From an uncultured Lacinutrix sp. (GTDB lineage Bacteria; Bacteroidota; Bacteroidia; Flavobacteriales; Flavobacteriaceae), in contig NZ_CANMRQ010000008.1 in NCBI RefSeq assembly GCF_947500325.1, positions 62,001 to 126,000 on the forward strand: DNA of 64,000 nucleotides. The letters run 5' to 3'. Of the stretch, positions 1 through 9,441 are shown piece by piece. Position 1 is the stretch's first letter. The number at the start of each line of letters is the position of its first letter. The position numbers were made by a program, and so were the translations under genes. Under the pieces are notes generated by a model. That model did no database searches, was not told the origin of the DNA, and saw only the letters and a list, made by a program, of their open reading frames with translations.

Positions 1-236
1 TAGACCCGAAAGATGTAGGAGTCACCGAATCTGCAATTGTATTAACGGCTCGTAGTGGACGAGCAGCTTTAGCTTATAGAGCTAAGAATGTTGGTTATGA
101 ATTAACTAAATTACAACTAGATGATGTTTACGCAAATTTCTTGTCTTTTGCAGACAAAAAGAAAGAGATTAATGATGGAGACATTCATCAAATAATTGAA
201 ACAAGTAAAGTTTACAATCAAATAATAAGTGCATAG
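1..236 (+). CDS. leuA: 2-isopropylmalate synthase, C-terminal end (partial)
   Basis: The window opens inside this gene; the frame starts at base 3 and ends with TAG at 234-236, leaving 77 residues. They include [20 protein letters not shown], which resembles the conserved C-terminal part of the catalytic region of 2-isopropylmalate synthases that make leucine (2-oxoisovalerate plus acetyl-CoA to 2-isopropylmalate). The stop lies only 4 nt before the leuC start, so the two are one operon with leuD and leuB. The protein ends soon after this motif, which suggests the short LeuA form without a full leucine-binding regulatory domain, but the N-terminal part is outside the window. A homocitrate-synthase-like relative cannot be excluded from 77 residues alone. 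Confidence 0.85.
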   Translation, partial: DPKDVGVTESAIVLTARSGRAALAYRAKNVGYELTKLQLDDVYANFLSFADKKKEINDGDIHQIIETSKVYNQIISA

Positions 237-240
237 TATC

Positions 241-1623
241 ATGAAGAAGACATTATTTGATAAAGTTTGGGATGCTCATGTCGTTGATTCTATAGAAAAT
301 GGCCCACAAGTTTTATATATAGATAAACATTTAATTCATGAAGTGACTAGTCCACAAGCCTTTAATGAATTAGAAAAACGTAGGATTCCTATCTTTCGTC
401 CAAATCAAATTGTGGCTACTGCAGACCACAATACACCTACAGAAAACCAACACTTACCAATTAAAGATGAGAACTCTAGAAAACAACTAGAACAACTCTC
501 TAATAATTGTAAAAAAAATAACATTACACTTTATGAATTAGGACACGAGTATAATGGTATTGTTCACGTTATGGCTCCAGAATTGGGCATTACTCAACCT
601 GGAATGACTATTGTTTGCGGAGACAGCCATACCTCAACACATGGCGCTTTTGGTACTATTGCTTTTGGTATTGGTACTAGTCAAGTGGCTCAAGTTTTCG
701 CAAGTCAATGTTTACTATTAAAAAAACCAAAAAGCTTGCGTGTTTCTGTAAATGGCAAACTAAAAAAAGGTGTATTACCTAAAGATGTTATTTTATATAT
801 TATTGCTAAGTTAGGCACCAATGCTGGCACAGGATACTTTTGCGAATATGCAGGCGATGTATTTGAAAACATGTCTATGGAAGGCAGAATGACGGTTTGT
901 AATATGAGTATTGAAATGGGAGCACGCGGAGGCATGATTGCTCCAGACCAAACCACTTTTGATTATGTAAAAGGAAAAACATTTGCACCAATTGGAAATG
1001 ATTTTGATAAAAAAGTTAACTATTGGAAAACATTACCAACAGATCAAGGCGCTACCTTCGATAAAGAATACTTTTTTGATGCCGAAGATATTGAACCAAT
1101 GGTTACTTATGGAACAAATCCAGGAATGGGAATAAAAGTTTCCGAAAACATACCAGAATTAAACGATGCTTCTTTTGAAAAATCTTTAGAATATATGGAT
1201 TTCAAAAAAGGAGAATCATTAGTTAATAAACCAATAAACTTCGTATTTATAGGAAGCTGTACCAACTCAAGAATTGAAGATTTTAGAGTTGCTGCAAACT
1301 ACATAAAAGGCAAACAAAAAGCAGATAATGTAACTGCTTGGCTTGTTCCTGGAAGCAAGCAAGTTGAAGCTCAAATTATTAAAGAAGGTTTAAAAACAAT
1401 TTTTGACGCAGCAGGTTTTAAATTACGTCAACCAGGCTGTAGTGCTTGTTTAGCCATGAACGACGATAAAATTCCTCAAGGAGAATACTGTGTCTCTACA
1501 AGTAACAGGAATTTTGAAGGTAGACAAGGACAAGGTGCCCGAACTATTTTAGCAAGTCCTTTAGTAGCTGCAGCCACAGCTGTTGAAGGCAAAATTATTG
1601 ACATAACTAAACAATTGAATTAA
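241..1623 (+). CDS. leuC: 3-isopropylmalate dehydratase large subunit
   Basis: With LeuD this aconitase-family enzyme isomerises 2-isopropylmalate to 3-isopropylmalate in the cytosol. The 460-residue length is normal. The [4Fe-4S] ligands are visible as C340 (in IGSCTNSR) and C400/C403 (in [10 protein letters not shown]), matching the C-x59-C-x2-C pattern of the family, and [13 protein letters not shown] near residue 125 is the usual substrate-loop motif. I chose ATG 241 ([15 protein letters not shown]), the normal family N terminus, over an in-frame GTG at 229 that would overlap leuA. It is followed after 1 nt by leuD, so the two subunits are translated from the same mRNA. Confidence 0.97.
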   Translation: MKKTLFDKVWDAHVVDSIENGPQVLYIDKHLIHEVTSPQAFNELEKRRIPIFRPNQIVATADHNTPTENQHLPIKDENSRKQLEQLSNNCKKNNITLYELGHEYNGIVHVMAPELGITQPGMTIVCGDSHTSTHGAFGTIAFGIGTSQVAQVFASQCLLLKKPKSLRVSVNGKLKKGVLPKDVILYIIAKLGTNAGTGYFCEYAGDVFENMSMEGRMTVCNMSIEMGARGGMIAPDQTTFDYVKGKTFAPIGNDFDKKVNYWKTLPTDQGATFDKEYFFDAEDIEPMVTYGTNPGMGIKVSENIPELNDASFEKSLEYMDFKKGESLVNKPINFVFIGSCTNSRIEDFRVAANYIKGKQKADNVTAWLVPGSKQVEAQIIKEGLKTIFDAAGFKLRQPGCSACLAMNDDKIPQGEYCVSTSNRNFEGRQGQGARTILASPLVAAATAVEGKIIDITKQLN

Positions 1624-1624
1624 G

Positions 1625-2218
1625 ATGGAAAAGTTTACAACATTACAGTCGAAAGCTATTCCATTAGCGATTGAAAATATAGATACAGATCAAATTATTC
1701 CTGCTCGCTTTTTAAAAGCAACAGACAGAAATGGTTTTGGTGATAATGTTTTTAGAGATTGGCGTTTTAACGAGGATAATTCTAAAAATGAAGATTTCAC
1801 ATTGAACAACCCAAAATATTCTGGCAGCATTTTAGTTGCTGGCGATAATTTTGGTTGCGGTTCTAGTAGAGAACATGCCGCATGGGCTTTAAGCGATTAT
1901 GGTTTTAAGGTTATTGTTTCAAGTTTCTTTGCAGATATTTTTAAAGGAAACGCCTTAAACAATGGTCTACTTCCTGTTCAAGTTTCGCCAGAATTTTTAA
2001 AAGTGCTATTAGCTGAAATCACTGAAAAACCTGAAATTAAATTAGAAGTGAATTTAGAACATCAGACGATTTCAGTTGTAGACACTTCTTTTAAAGACGC
2101 TTTTGAAATTGATCCATATAAAAAAACATGCTTAATAAATGGTTATGATGATATTGACTACCTATTGAGTAAAAAAACAGAAATAGAAGCTTTTGAAGCT
2201 AAGAACTTAACTAAATAA
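1625..2218 (+). CDS. leuD: 3-isopropylmalate dehydratase small subunit
   Basis: Small swivel-domain subunit of isopropylmalate isomerase (197 aa, normal length), partner of Leu[15 protein letters not shown] near the N terminus and [17 protein letters not shown] around residue 75-90 are the LeuD signature blocks; the latter holds the conserved Ser-Ser-Arg substrate-binding loop. It starts 1 nt after the leuC stop. A 40-nt gap with a small hairpin separates it from leuB. Confidence 0.97.
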   Translation: MEKFTTLQSKAIPLAIENIDTDQIIPARFLKATDRNGFGDNVFRDWRFNEDNSKNEDFTLNNPKYSGSILVAGDNFGCGSSREHAAWALSDYGFKVIVSSFFADIFKGNALNNGLLPVQVSPEFLKVLLAEITEKPEIKLEVNLEHQTISVVDTSFKDAFEIDPYKKTCLINGYDDIDYLLSKKTEIEAFEAKNLTK

Positions 2219-2224
2219 AACAAG

Positions 2225-2244
2225 ATTCCTGTTTTAGCAGGAAT
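2225..2244 (+). repeat. small hairpin in the leuD-leuB gap
   Basis: ATTCCTG at 2225-2231 is complementary to CAGGAAT at 2238-2244, giving a 7-bp stem with a 6-nt loop between leuD and leuB. It is followed by an A tract on the + strand, so it is not an intrinsic terminator for the leu operon. It might affect mRNA stability or processing; that is a guess. Confidence 0.35.
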
Positions 2245-2258
2245 AAAAAATATTATCT

Positions 2259-3377
2259 ATGAAATTAAACATAGCAGTATTACCAGGTGATGGTATTGGT
2301 CCCGAAGTCACATCGCAAGCTATAAAAGTATTAAAAGCTATTGCTTTAGAATTTAATCATACATTTTTATTTAAAGAAGCTCCTGTTGGAGCTATTGCGA
2401 TAGATGAGAAAAATAACCCATTGCCAGATAGCACTTTAGATTTGTGTAAATCGAGTGATGCCATTTTATTTGGCGCCATTGGGCATCCTAAATATGATAA
2501 TGACCCAAGTGCTAAAATACGCCCAGAGCAAGGCTTATTAAAATTAAGAAAAGAATTAGGTCTATATGCTAATGTAAGACCAGTAAAAGCGTACGATACA
2601 CTTTTAGACAAATCACCATTAAAACGTGAAATAGTCTCTGGCACAGATATTAGTATTTATAGAGAATTAACAGGCGGTATTTATTTTGGAGAGAAGCAAT
2701 TAAGTGATGATGGAGATACGGCTTCAGATTTATGCGAGTATTCTCGTTACGAAATTGAACGTATCGCTCAAATGGCATTTAAAACAGCACAATCTCGACG
2801 TAAAAAAGTAACATTAGTAGATAAAGCTAATGTACTAGAAACCTCTCGTTTGTGGCGTAAAGTAGTTACAGAACTGGCACCTAATTATCCAGATGTGACA
2901 CTTGATTTTTTATTTGTTGATAATGCAGCCATGCAAATGATTTTAAACCCAAAACAGTTTGATGTTATTTTAACCGAAAACCTTTTTGGTGATGTTATTA
3001 GTGATGAAGCTAGCGTTATTGGTGGATCTATAGGCTTATTAGCCTCTGCTTCTCTTGGAGATCGTTATGCTATGTTCGAACCTATTCATGGGTCGTACCC
3101 TCAAGCAACGGGTAAAGGCATTGCTAATCCTGTGGCTTCTATTTTAAGCGCAGCCATGTTATTAGAGCATTTTGAATTATTTGATGAAGCTGAACTTATT
3201 AAAACTGGTGTAGAAAAATCTTTAAAACTAAATATTACAACTCCAGATTTAAATAGTGTTTACGATAATATAACAACATCTAAAGTTGGTGATTTTATTG
3301 CCGATTTTATTAGTAACCCAAATGATACGAATATTAACTTTAATAATATTCATTTAGGACAATCTACAATTATATAA
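2259..3377 (+). CDS. leuB: 3-isopropylmalate dehydrogenase
   Basis: NAD-dependent decarboxylating dehydrogenase that turns 3-isopropylmalate into 2-oxoisocaproate, the third leucine-specific step. The 372 aa include VLPGDGIGPEV at the N terminus, DKANVLETSRLWR around residues 187-199, NLFGDVISDEASVIGGSIGLL around 246-266 and EPIHGSYPQATGKGIANP, the usual substrate, metal and NAD sites of the beta-decarboxylating dehydrogenases. It is the last gene of leuACDB and ends about 20 nt before a palindromic terminator shared with argH. Confidence 0.97.
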   Translation: MKLNIAVLPGDGIGPEVTSQAIKVLKAIALEFNHTFLFKEAPVGAIAIDEKNNPLPDSTLDLCKSSDAILFGAIGHPKYDNDPSAKIRPEQGLLKLRKELGLYANVRPVKAYDTLLDKSPLKREIVSGTDISIYRELTGGIYFGEKQLSDDGDTASDLCEYSRYEIERIAQMAFKTAQSRRKKVTLVDKANVLETSRLWRKVVTELAPNYPDVTLDFLFVDNAAMQMILNPKQFDVILTENLFGDVISDEASVIGGSIGLLASASLGDRYAMFEPIHGSYPQATGKGIANPVASILSAAMLLEHFELFDEAELIKTGVEKSLKLNITTPDLNSVYDNITTSKVGDFIADFISNPNDTNINFNNIHLGQSTII

Positions 3378-3396
3378 TATTTATTAGTCAAATATT

Positions 3397-3428
3397 AAAA
3401 AAGCACCTTGATATCAAGGTGCTTTTTT
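3397..3428. terminator. bidirectional terminator between leuB and argH
   Basis: A perfect 32-nt palindrome: six A, GCACCTTGAT, its reverse complement, six T. It reads as a stem with a U tract on both strands and lies between convergent leuB (+) and argH (-). The argH stop codon (3414-3416 on the - strand) and its last codons lie inside the right half, so the terminator stem is partly coding. Confidence 0.88.
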
Positions 3429-4700
3429 CTTTGGGAATTTATTACGAATCTCATCCAAACACAGATTACCAATACTTCCAATATGAGAATGTTGCTTTGA
3501 TATATCTGGAATATAAGTATCATCTTGAACTTGTTTCCCTATACTTTGATATGCTTCTCTAAATGACATGCCTTTCTCTACCAAACTATTAATATTATCT
3601 ACTGTATATAAGTATTTATACTTCTCATCATCTAAATCAATACTATTAACCACAATCTTCTGTATTGCATAATTAAAGACGTCTAATATATTTTTAGTTT
3701 CTTCAATTGCTTTAATAACATTCTCTTTTAATAATTGGTAATCTCTATGATAACCACTTGGCAAATTATTAGTTAACAACAACATTTCTGTTTGTAATGC
3801 TTGTATTTTATTACTCTTACCACGAATTAACTCAAATACATCTGGATTTTTTTTATGAGGCATAATACTACTCCCAGTAGTCAACTCTTCTGGAAAGCTA
3901 ACAAATCCAAAATTCTGACTCATATACAAACAAATATCCATAGCAAAACGAGACAAAGTATTTGCGATACTACCTAAAGCAGTTGATACTACACGCTCAC
4001 TCTTACCACGACTCATTTGTGCAGCTACCACATTATATTTTAATGTTGAAAAACCTAATTCTTGAGTTGTAAACACTCTATCTATTGGAAATGAACTACC
4101 ATAACCTGCTGCAGATCCTAAAGGGTTTTGATCCACTGTTTTTAAAGCTGCATCCAACACATAAATATCATCAATAAGTAGTTCTGCATAAGCCGAAAAC
4201 CATAACCCAAAAGAAGATGACATAGCTACTTGTAAATGTGTATATCCAGGAATACATACATTTTTATGTTTTTCAGCTAAACCAATAAGTGTATCAAAAA
4301 ATATTTTAGTTTTTTCTTTAATAGTATTTAGCTCTACTTTATAATACAATTGAAGCGCTACTAATACTTGATCATTTCTAGAACGCGCCGTATGCATTTT
4401 CTTTCCTACATCTCCTAACTGTTTTGTTAATTCAAATTCTATTTTAGAATGTACATCTTCAAATTCTAATCCTATTTTAAAAGTTCCTGCTTTTATTTGC
4501 TTTTCTATTACTTGTAAACCTTTTTCTAATTGCTTTAATTCTTCGTTAGATAGTATTTCAATTTTATGTAACATTTTAGCATGTGCTAACGATGCTTGTA
4601 TATCGTACTTAGCAATATGTAAATCTATTTCTCTATCATTACCAACAGTAAATTCATCTATCTTTTTATCTATTGCAATCCCTTTATCCCACAATTTCAT
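3414..4700 (-). CDS. argH: argininosuccinate lyase
   Basis: Last step of arginine synthesis: argininosuccinate to arginine plus fumarate. The 428 aa are slightly short for the family (about 450-470). The fumarase/ASL superfamily signature GSSIMPHKKNPD is present around residue 275-286, with TARSRNDQ near residue 104-111 and PGYTHLQ near 155. It is the distal gene of the minus-strand arginine operon, 11 nt after the deacylase gene. Its stop codon is embedded in the terminator palindrome at 3397-3428. Confidence 0.96.
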   Translation of the reverse strand: MKLWDKGIAIDKKIDEFTVGNDREIDLHIAKYDIQASLAHAKMLHKIEILSNEELKQLEKGLQVIEKQIKAGTFKIGLEFEDVHSKIEFELTKQLGDVGKKMHTARSRNDQVLVALQLYYKVELNTIKEKTKIFFDTLIGLAEKHKNVCIPGYTHLQVAMSSSFGLWFSAYAELLIDDIYVLDAALKTVDQNPLGSAAGYGSSFPIDRVFTTQELGFSTLKYNVVAAQMSRGKSERVVSTALGSIANTLSRFAMDICLYMSQNFGFVSFPEELTTGSSIMPHKKNPDVFELIRGKSNKIQALQTEMLLLTNNLPSGYHRDYQLLKENVIKAIEETKNILDVFNYAIQKIVVNSIDLDDEKYKYLYTVDNINSLVEKGMSFREAYQSIGKQVQDDTYIPDISKQHSHIGSIGNLCLDEIRNKFPKKKAP

Positions 4701-4711
4701 AATTATATATT

Positions 4712-5776
4712 TTATAATACTTTTTCTAATAATTCAATATAAATAGCGATACCTTCTTCTATTTCTTTTAGATAAATAAACTCATCTGCAGTATGAGAAC
4801 GCTTACTATCTCCCGGGCCTAATTTTAACGACGGACAATTAAGTACTGCCTGATCTGATAAGGTTGGAGAACCGTATGTTTGTCTACCTATATCTATCCC
4901 TGCTTTTACTAAATCATGGCTTACTGGTATAGAAGACGAATTTAATTTAAGACTTCTAGGCACCAACTTTTTACAAGGTGAATTATTAGTTAATAATTCT
5001 ATAACTTCTGTATTTGAATACTTATCGTTTACACGTACATCTATTACCAAATTCACATTAGCCGGTACTGCATTATGCTGTTTACCTGCATTAATTTGTG
5101 TTACTGTCATTTTAACTTCTCCTAAAACATTAGAGACTTTAGAAAATTTAAAATCTCTAAACCATTTTAGAGCCTCTATTGTATTATAAATTGCATTATC
5201 ATTGTTAGGATGTGCGGCATGACTTGGCGTGCCATTTATTTCTGCATCAAAAACAACAAGCCCTTTTTCGGCAATAGCTAAATGCATTAAAGTTGGTTCT
5301 CCAACAATAGCTACATCTATTTTTGGAATAATAGACAACATACTATTCAATCCATTAGCGCCACTATTTTCTTCTTCGGCAGAAGCAACTATTACCAAGT
5401 TATAATTTAAATGATCTTGATTATAAAAATGATTAAATGTAGCCAATAAAGACACTAAACAACCACCAGCATCATTACTTCCTAAGCCATATAATTTTCC
5501 ATCCTGAATTAGAGCATTGAATGGATCTTTAGTATAACCATTATTAGGTTTTACTGTATCATGATGAGAGTTCAATAATAGCGTTGGTTTGGCCTCGTCA
5601 AAATATTTATTAGTAGCCCAAACATTATTATTAGTTCTTTTAAAAGGAATATTGTTCGTTTCAAACCATTGCTCAATATGATTTGCCGTATCATTTTCTT
5701 CAGTAGAAAATGAAGGTGTTTTTATAAGCTTCTTTAACAAACTAATGGCTTCCCTATTTAATTCTTGATATTTCAT
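4712..5776 (-). CDS. argE: M20 family N-acyl-ornithine/citrulline deacylase (ArgE-like)
   Basis: M20 zinc amidohydrolase (354 aa) that should remove the acyl group from the arginine-pathway intermediate. The metal and catalytic motifs are visible: LNSHHDTVKP (first His/Asp), GLGSNDAGG (bridging Asp), ASAEEENSGANGL (catalytic Glu and Glu ligand) and VGEPT. I chose ATG at 5776, whose ATGA overlaps the argB stop, instead of a start at 5836 inside argB; MKYQELNREAISLL is a normal N terminus. Because the adjacent carbamoyltransferase uses acylated ornithine, the likely substrate is N-succinyl- or N-acetyl-citrulline rather than acetylornithine. DapE-type desuccinylase is the main alternative, but the operon argues for arginine. 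Confidence 0.88.
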   Translation of the reverse strand: MKYQELNREAISLLKKLIKTPSFSTEENDTANHIEQWFETNNIPFKRTNNNVWATNKYFDEAKPTLLLNSHHDTVKPNNGYTKDPFNALIQDGKLYGLGSNDAGGCLVSLLATFNHFYNQDHLNYNLVIVASAEEENSGANGLNSMLSIIPKIDVAIVGEPTLMHLAIAEKGLVVFDAEINGTPSHAAHPNNDNAIYNTIEALKWFRDFKFSKVSNVLGEVKMTVTQINAGKQHNAVPANVNLVIDVRVNDKYSNTEVIELLTNNSPCKKLVPRSLKLNSSSIPVSHDLVKAGIDIGRQTYGSPTLSDQAVLNCPSLKLGPGDSKRSHTADEFIYLKEIEEGIAIYIELLEKVL

Positions 5777-6549
5777 TTTTGAATGGTTGTATACTTTAGC
5801 GTTTTGTTGAATACTATTTCTGGTTTCCCAATACATACTGTCTTAATATTATTTTGAATGGCACGAAAACAATTATTTAGTTTAGGTAACATTCCATTTG
5901 CTATGATTCCTTTTTCTTTAAGTCCTTTATAACGCTCTGTAGTAATAGTTTCAATTACAGAATCTTCATTATTTACATCTTCTAGAACACCATTTTTTCC
6001 AAAACAATAATACAGTTCTGTTTCAAATACATTAGCCAACCCAATGGCTATTTCTGAAGCCACGGTATCTGCATTAGTATTAAGTAATTGTCCTTGTTTA
6101 TCGTGCGTAATAGCACAAAAAACTGGCGTTATATTACTATGTAATAGCAACTCTAAAATTTCAATATTTACTTTTACAACATCACCAACCAATCCATAAT
6201 CTATAGTTTTTACTGGTCGTTTTTTAGATATAACACAATTACCATCTGCACCAGAAAGGCCTATAGCATTACAATTATTAGCTTGTAGTTTAGCAACAAT
6301 ATTTTTATTTATTTTACCAGCATACACCATTGTTGCAATATCAAGTGTAATAGCATCTGTAACTCGCCTTCCATCAACCATATTAACCTCAACCTGCATT
6401 TTATTTGCTAATTGCGTTGCTAATTTTCCGCCTCCATGAATTAAAATTCTAGGTCCTTTTATTTTAGAAAACTCGAGTAAAAAGTTTTGTAACATTATCT
6501 CGTTATCTATAATATTCCCTCCTATTTTTACAACTTTCAAGACTGCCAT
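5773..6549 (-). CDS. argB: N-acylglutamate kinase
   Basis: Amino-acid-kinase-fold enzyme (258 aa) that phosphorylates N-acetyl- or N-succinyl-glutamate with ATP. KIGGNIID at residues 8-15 and LIHGGGKLA near 37-45 form the glycine-rich phosphate-binding loops. It lies 2 nt after the carbamoyltransferase stop and overlaps the deacylase start by 4 nt (ATGA), implying translational coupling. No N-terminal extension of the arginine-inhibited hexameric type is seen, so feedback control probably lies elsewhere. Confidence 0.93.
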   Translation of the reverse strand: MAVLKVVKIGGNIIDNEIMLQNFLLEFSKIKGPRILIHGGGKLATQLANKMQVEVNMVDGRRVTDAITLDIATMVYAGKINKNIVAKLQANNCNAIGLSGADGNCVISKKRPVKTIDYGLVGDVVKVNIEILELLLHSNITPVFCAITHDKQGQLLNTNADTVASEIAIGLANVFETELYYCFGKNGVLEDVNNEDSVIETITTERYKGLKEKGIIANGMLPKLNNCFRAIQNNIKTVCIGKPEIVFNKTLKYTTIQK

Positions 6550-6551
6550 AA

Positions 6552-7487
6552 CTATAAATTTTCAAGAATACTTTTTAGCACTATTTGAGCAGCATAAGTT
6601 CTATTATTGGCCTGTGCCATTACTATAGAATTATTACTATCTAAAACCGTATCTTCTACAACAACATTTCGCCTTACTGGTAAACAATGCATAAATTTTG
6701 CTTGCCCTATCTTGTCTTGAGTTATCATCCAACTTGGATCACTATTCAAAACTTCCCCATAGTCATTATAACTACTCCAGTTTTTAGCACAAACGAAATC
6801 TGCGTTTGCAAACGCCTCTTTTTGATTATAAGAAATAATGGTATCTCCAGTAATTTTAGTATTTAATTCATATCCTTTAGGCTGTACAATGGTTAAATCT
6901 ACTGGTAACGCTTTCATAATATTTACAAACGAATTAGCTACGGCCTGAGGTAAAGCTTTAGGATGCGGCGCCCAAGACAAAACAACTTTTGGTCTATTTG
7001 TTGTCTTTAATTCTTCAATAGTTATTACATCACTTAAAGCTTGTAATGGATGACTAGTTGCACTTTCCATATTTATAATAGGAACAGTCGCATATTTTAT
7101 AAAACTATTTAAAACATATTCTGACTCATCTTTCTCTTTATCTTTTAAACTAGGGAATGCTCTAACCGCAATTATGTCTGCATATTGAGATATAACATTA
7201 GCTGCTTCTTTAATATGTTCAGACTTCTCCATATCCATTACAGTTCCATCTTCAAATTCTAATTTCCAAGTATCATTTACATTTAAAACCATGACTTCCA
7301 TACCTAGATTTTTTGCCGCTTTTTCTGTACTTAAACGTGTTCTTAAACTCGCATTAAAGAATAACATCACTAATGTTTTATGCTTCCCGAGTTCTGAAAA
7401 TGTATAAGGTTCTTTTTTTAATTCTATTCCGTTTTTTATAGTCTCGGAAAGATTAACTATGTCATATATATTTGTAAAATGCTTCAT
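6552..7487 (-). CDS. argF': N-succinyl(acetyl)ornithine carbamoyltransferase
   Basis: Transcarbamylase (311 aa) of the Bacteroidetes acyl-ornithine type, not ordinary OTCase. FFNASLRTRLSTEKAAKN (residues 43-60) contains the carbamoyl-phosphate loop in its S-x-R-T-R form. HPLQALSDVITIEE, WAPHPKALPQAV and FMHCLPVRRN are further conserved blocks. The residue known to set acyl specificity (Glu92 in Xanthomonas AOTCase, Pro90 in Bacteroides fragilis SOTCase) aligns with Ser89 here, in EKSEH. Replacing that Glu by Ser, Pro, Ala or Val is reported to convert AOTCase to SOTCase, so I infer N-succinylornithine as substrate. The alignment is from memory. The gene overlaps argD by ATGA. Confidence 0.9.
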   Translation of the reverse strand: MKHFTNIYDIVNLSETIKNGIELKKEPYTFSELGKHKTLVMLFFNASLRTRLSTEKAAKNLGMEVMVLNVNDTWKLEFEDGTVMDMEKSEHIKEAANVISQYADIIAVRAFPSLKDKEKDESEYVLNSFIKYATVPIINMESATSHPLQALSDVITIEELKTTNRPKVVLSWAPHPKALPQAVANSFVNIMKALPVDLTIVQPKGYELNTKITGDTIISYNQKEAFANADFVCAKNWSSYNDYGEVLNSDPSWMITQDKIGQAKFMHCLPVRRNVVVEDTVLDSNNSIVMAQANNRTYAAQIVLKSILENL

Positions 7488-8608
7488 AGTTCTTTATGTA
7501 ATGCTTCAAAAAACTTATCGATATGCATTTTTTGAATAGTTAATGGCGGAAGAATCCTTAAAATATTAGCATTTTTAGCACTTCCAGTAAATATTTTGTG
7601 TTTATAGAGCAATGCTTTTCTTAATGATGTTATAGGAAAATCAAATTCTAGACCTAACATTAATCCTCTTCCTTTTACTTTTTTTAATTGAGGTAATGCA
7701 CTCGCTTTTTCTAGAAAATAATCTGAAACTTCTTTTACATTTTGCATCAAACGCTCTTCATTTATAACATTTAAGACAGATAACGTAGCTGCACATGCCA
7801 AATGATTTCCTCCAAAAGTGCTTCCCAATAAACAAAAAGAAGGTTTAATATTTGGATGAATTAAAATACCACCTACAGGAAAACCATTACCCATACCTTT
7901 AGCCATTGTTATAATATCTGGTTGAATATTGTGTTTTTGAAATGCAAAAAAATCTCCTGTTCTACCAAATCCAGATTGTACTTCATCTACAATTAAAAGC
8001 GTATTGTACTTTTTACAAAGCAAACTTAATTCTTGATAGAATTTAGTTGTACTTTCATCTAAACCACCAACACCTTGAATACATTCTAAAATAACTGCAC
8101 ATGTTTCTTTTTTCTTTAAAATAGCATCTACAGCTTTTATATCGCCTAAGCCAACAAAATCAACTTCTTGCTGGCTATTAATTGGAGCTACAATTTTAGG
8201 ATTATCTGTAGCTGCGACTGCAGCTGAAGTTCTACCATGAAATGCATTTTTAAATGCAACAACTTTCTTTTTACCTGTATGAAACGATGCTAATTTTAAT
8301 GCATTTTCATTTGCTTCTGCTCCAGAATTACAAAGAAATAATTGGTAGTCTTTACAATTTGAAATGTCCTCTAATTTATTAGCCAATTCAACTTGTAACG
8401 AATTATGAACGGCATTACTATAAAACCCTATCTGTTTAATTTGATTTGAAATCGCAAAGACATATTTTGGATGCGAATGCCCGATAGAAATTACTGCATG
8501 TCCTCCATAAAGATCCAAATACTGTATTCCCTTTTTATCATATACATAAACATTATTTGCAATTACAGGTGTTATATCAAACAATGGATAAACATTAAAT
8601 AAACTCAT
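7484..8608 (-). CDS. argD: acetyl/succinylornithine aminotransferase
   Basis: PLP-dependent class III aminotransferase (374 aa) that makes N-acylornithine from the semialdehyde with glutamate as donor. CNSGAEANENALKLA (93-107) binds the cofactor phosphate, DEVQSGFGRTG starts at D208 (pyridine-nitrogen aspartate), and MAKGMGNGFPVGG carries the Schiff-base Lys at 237. Both ends overlap neighbours by the 4-nt ATGA arrangement (proC upstream, carbamoyltransferase downstream). Ornithine aminotransferase is the close alternative; operon position favours ArgD. Confidence 0.93.
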   Translation of the reverse strand: MSLFNVYPLFDITPVIANNVYVYDKKGIQYLDLYGGHAVISIGHSHPKYVFAISNQIKQIGFYSNAVHNSLQVELANKLEDISNCKDYQLFLCNSGAEANENALKLASFHTGKKKVVAFKNAFHGRTSAAVAATDNPKIVAPINSQQEVDFVGLGDIKAVDAILKKKETCAVILECIQGVGGLDESTTKFYQELSLLCKKYNTLLIVDEVQSGFGRTGDFFAFQKHNIQPDIITMAKGMGNGFPVGGILIHPNIKPSFCLLGSTFGGNHLACAATLSVLNVINEERLMQNVKEVSDYFLEKASALPQLKKVKGRGLMLGLEFDFPITSLRKALLYKHKIFTGSAKNANILRILPPLTIQKMHIDKFFEALHKEL

Positions 8609-9405
8609 ATTTGATTCTTTTTAATGTTATTTATCTTATTAAACGATGCTACCATACCTTGAATAAGCGAAGAACTTAATCCTTTGTGCTCCATTTCATT
8701 TAAACCTTCAATTGTACAACCTTTTGGCGTTGTTACACGATCAATTTCTTCTTCTGGGTGATTGCCATTAGTAATTAACAAGCTAGCAGCTCCTTCACTT
8801 GTATACATTGCTAATTCTTGTGCTTCTTTTGCATCAAAACCTAATTGAATAGCCGCTTGCGTTGTAGCACGAATTAATCGCATCCAAAAGGCAATACCAC
8901 TAGCGCAAACAACAGTAGCTGCTTGCATTTGAGTTTCTGGTATACTTATACTATTTCCTAATCGATTAAAAATGGCTTCTGCTACTTTTATGCGTTGTAT
9001 TCCTTTATCATTACTACATAAACACGTCATAGATTTACCAACGGCTATTGCTGTATTTGGCATGGCTCTAATTATAAATTGATGCGCTCCTAATACCGTT
9101 TCTATCTTAGAAATCGAGTATCCAGTTATTGTAGAAATAACAACATGGTTTTCGTTTAAAAAAGGTTTTATCTGTTTTAAAATAGTTTCAAAATGCCTTG
9201 GTTGAATTGCAAAAATTAAAATATCTGATTTCTGTACTGCTAGAATATTATCTGAAGTTAGCGTTACATTTTTATAACCTTCAAATTCTTGAATCTCTTC
9301 TAAATTCCTTTTTGTTAAATGCAAAGAAGTAATAGCGTTAGTTGTTATTAATCCTTTTGCTATTGAACTCCCTAAGTTTCCTGCTCCTATAATGGCTATT
9401 TTCAT
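8605..9405 (-). CDS. proC: pyrroline-5-carboxylate reductase
   Basis: NAD(P)H-dependent reductase (266 aa) that makes proline from pyrroline-5-carboxylate. The Rossmann motif IIGAGNLGSSIAKGL occupies residues 4-18. The C-terminal substrate region is recognisable in RATTQAAIQLGFDAKEAQEL and TTPKGCTIEGLNEMEHKGL. The usual GSGPAY block reads ASGIAFWM here, a deviation, but the surrounding helix and length fit the family. Its place inside an arginine operon joins proline and arginine synthesis at the glutamate-semialdehyde level. It is coupled to argD by an ATGA overlap. Confidence 0.92.
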   Translation of the reverse strand: MKIAIIGAGNLGSSIAKGLITTNAITSLHLTKRNLEEIQEFEGYKNVTLTSDNILAVQKSDILIFAIQPRHFETILKQIKPFLNENHVVISTITGYSISKIETVLGAHQFIIRAMPNTAIAVGKSMTCLCSNDKGIQRIKVAEAIFNRLGNSISIPETQMQAATVVCASGIAFWMRLIRATTQAAIQLGFDAKEAQELAMYTSEGAASLLITNGNHPEEEIDRVTTPKGCTIEGLNEMEHKGLSSSLIQGMVASFNKINNIKKNQI

Positions 9406-9441
9406 TTTTTAATATTTTAGTTATTAGTCTTTATGTCCTTT

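Noticed and set aside
5777-5836. An upstream start for the M20 deacylase (MYWETRNSIQQ...).
   Set aside because: It would overlap argB by over 60 nt; the ATGA overlap at 5773-5776 is the arrangement used elsewhere in the operon.
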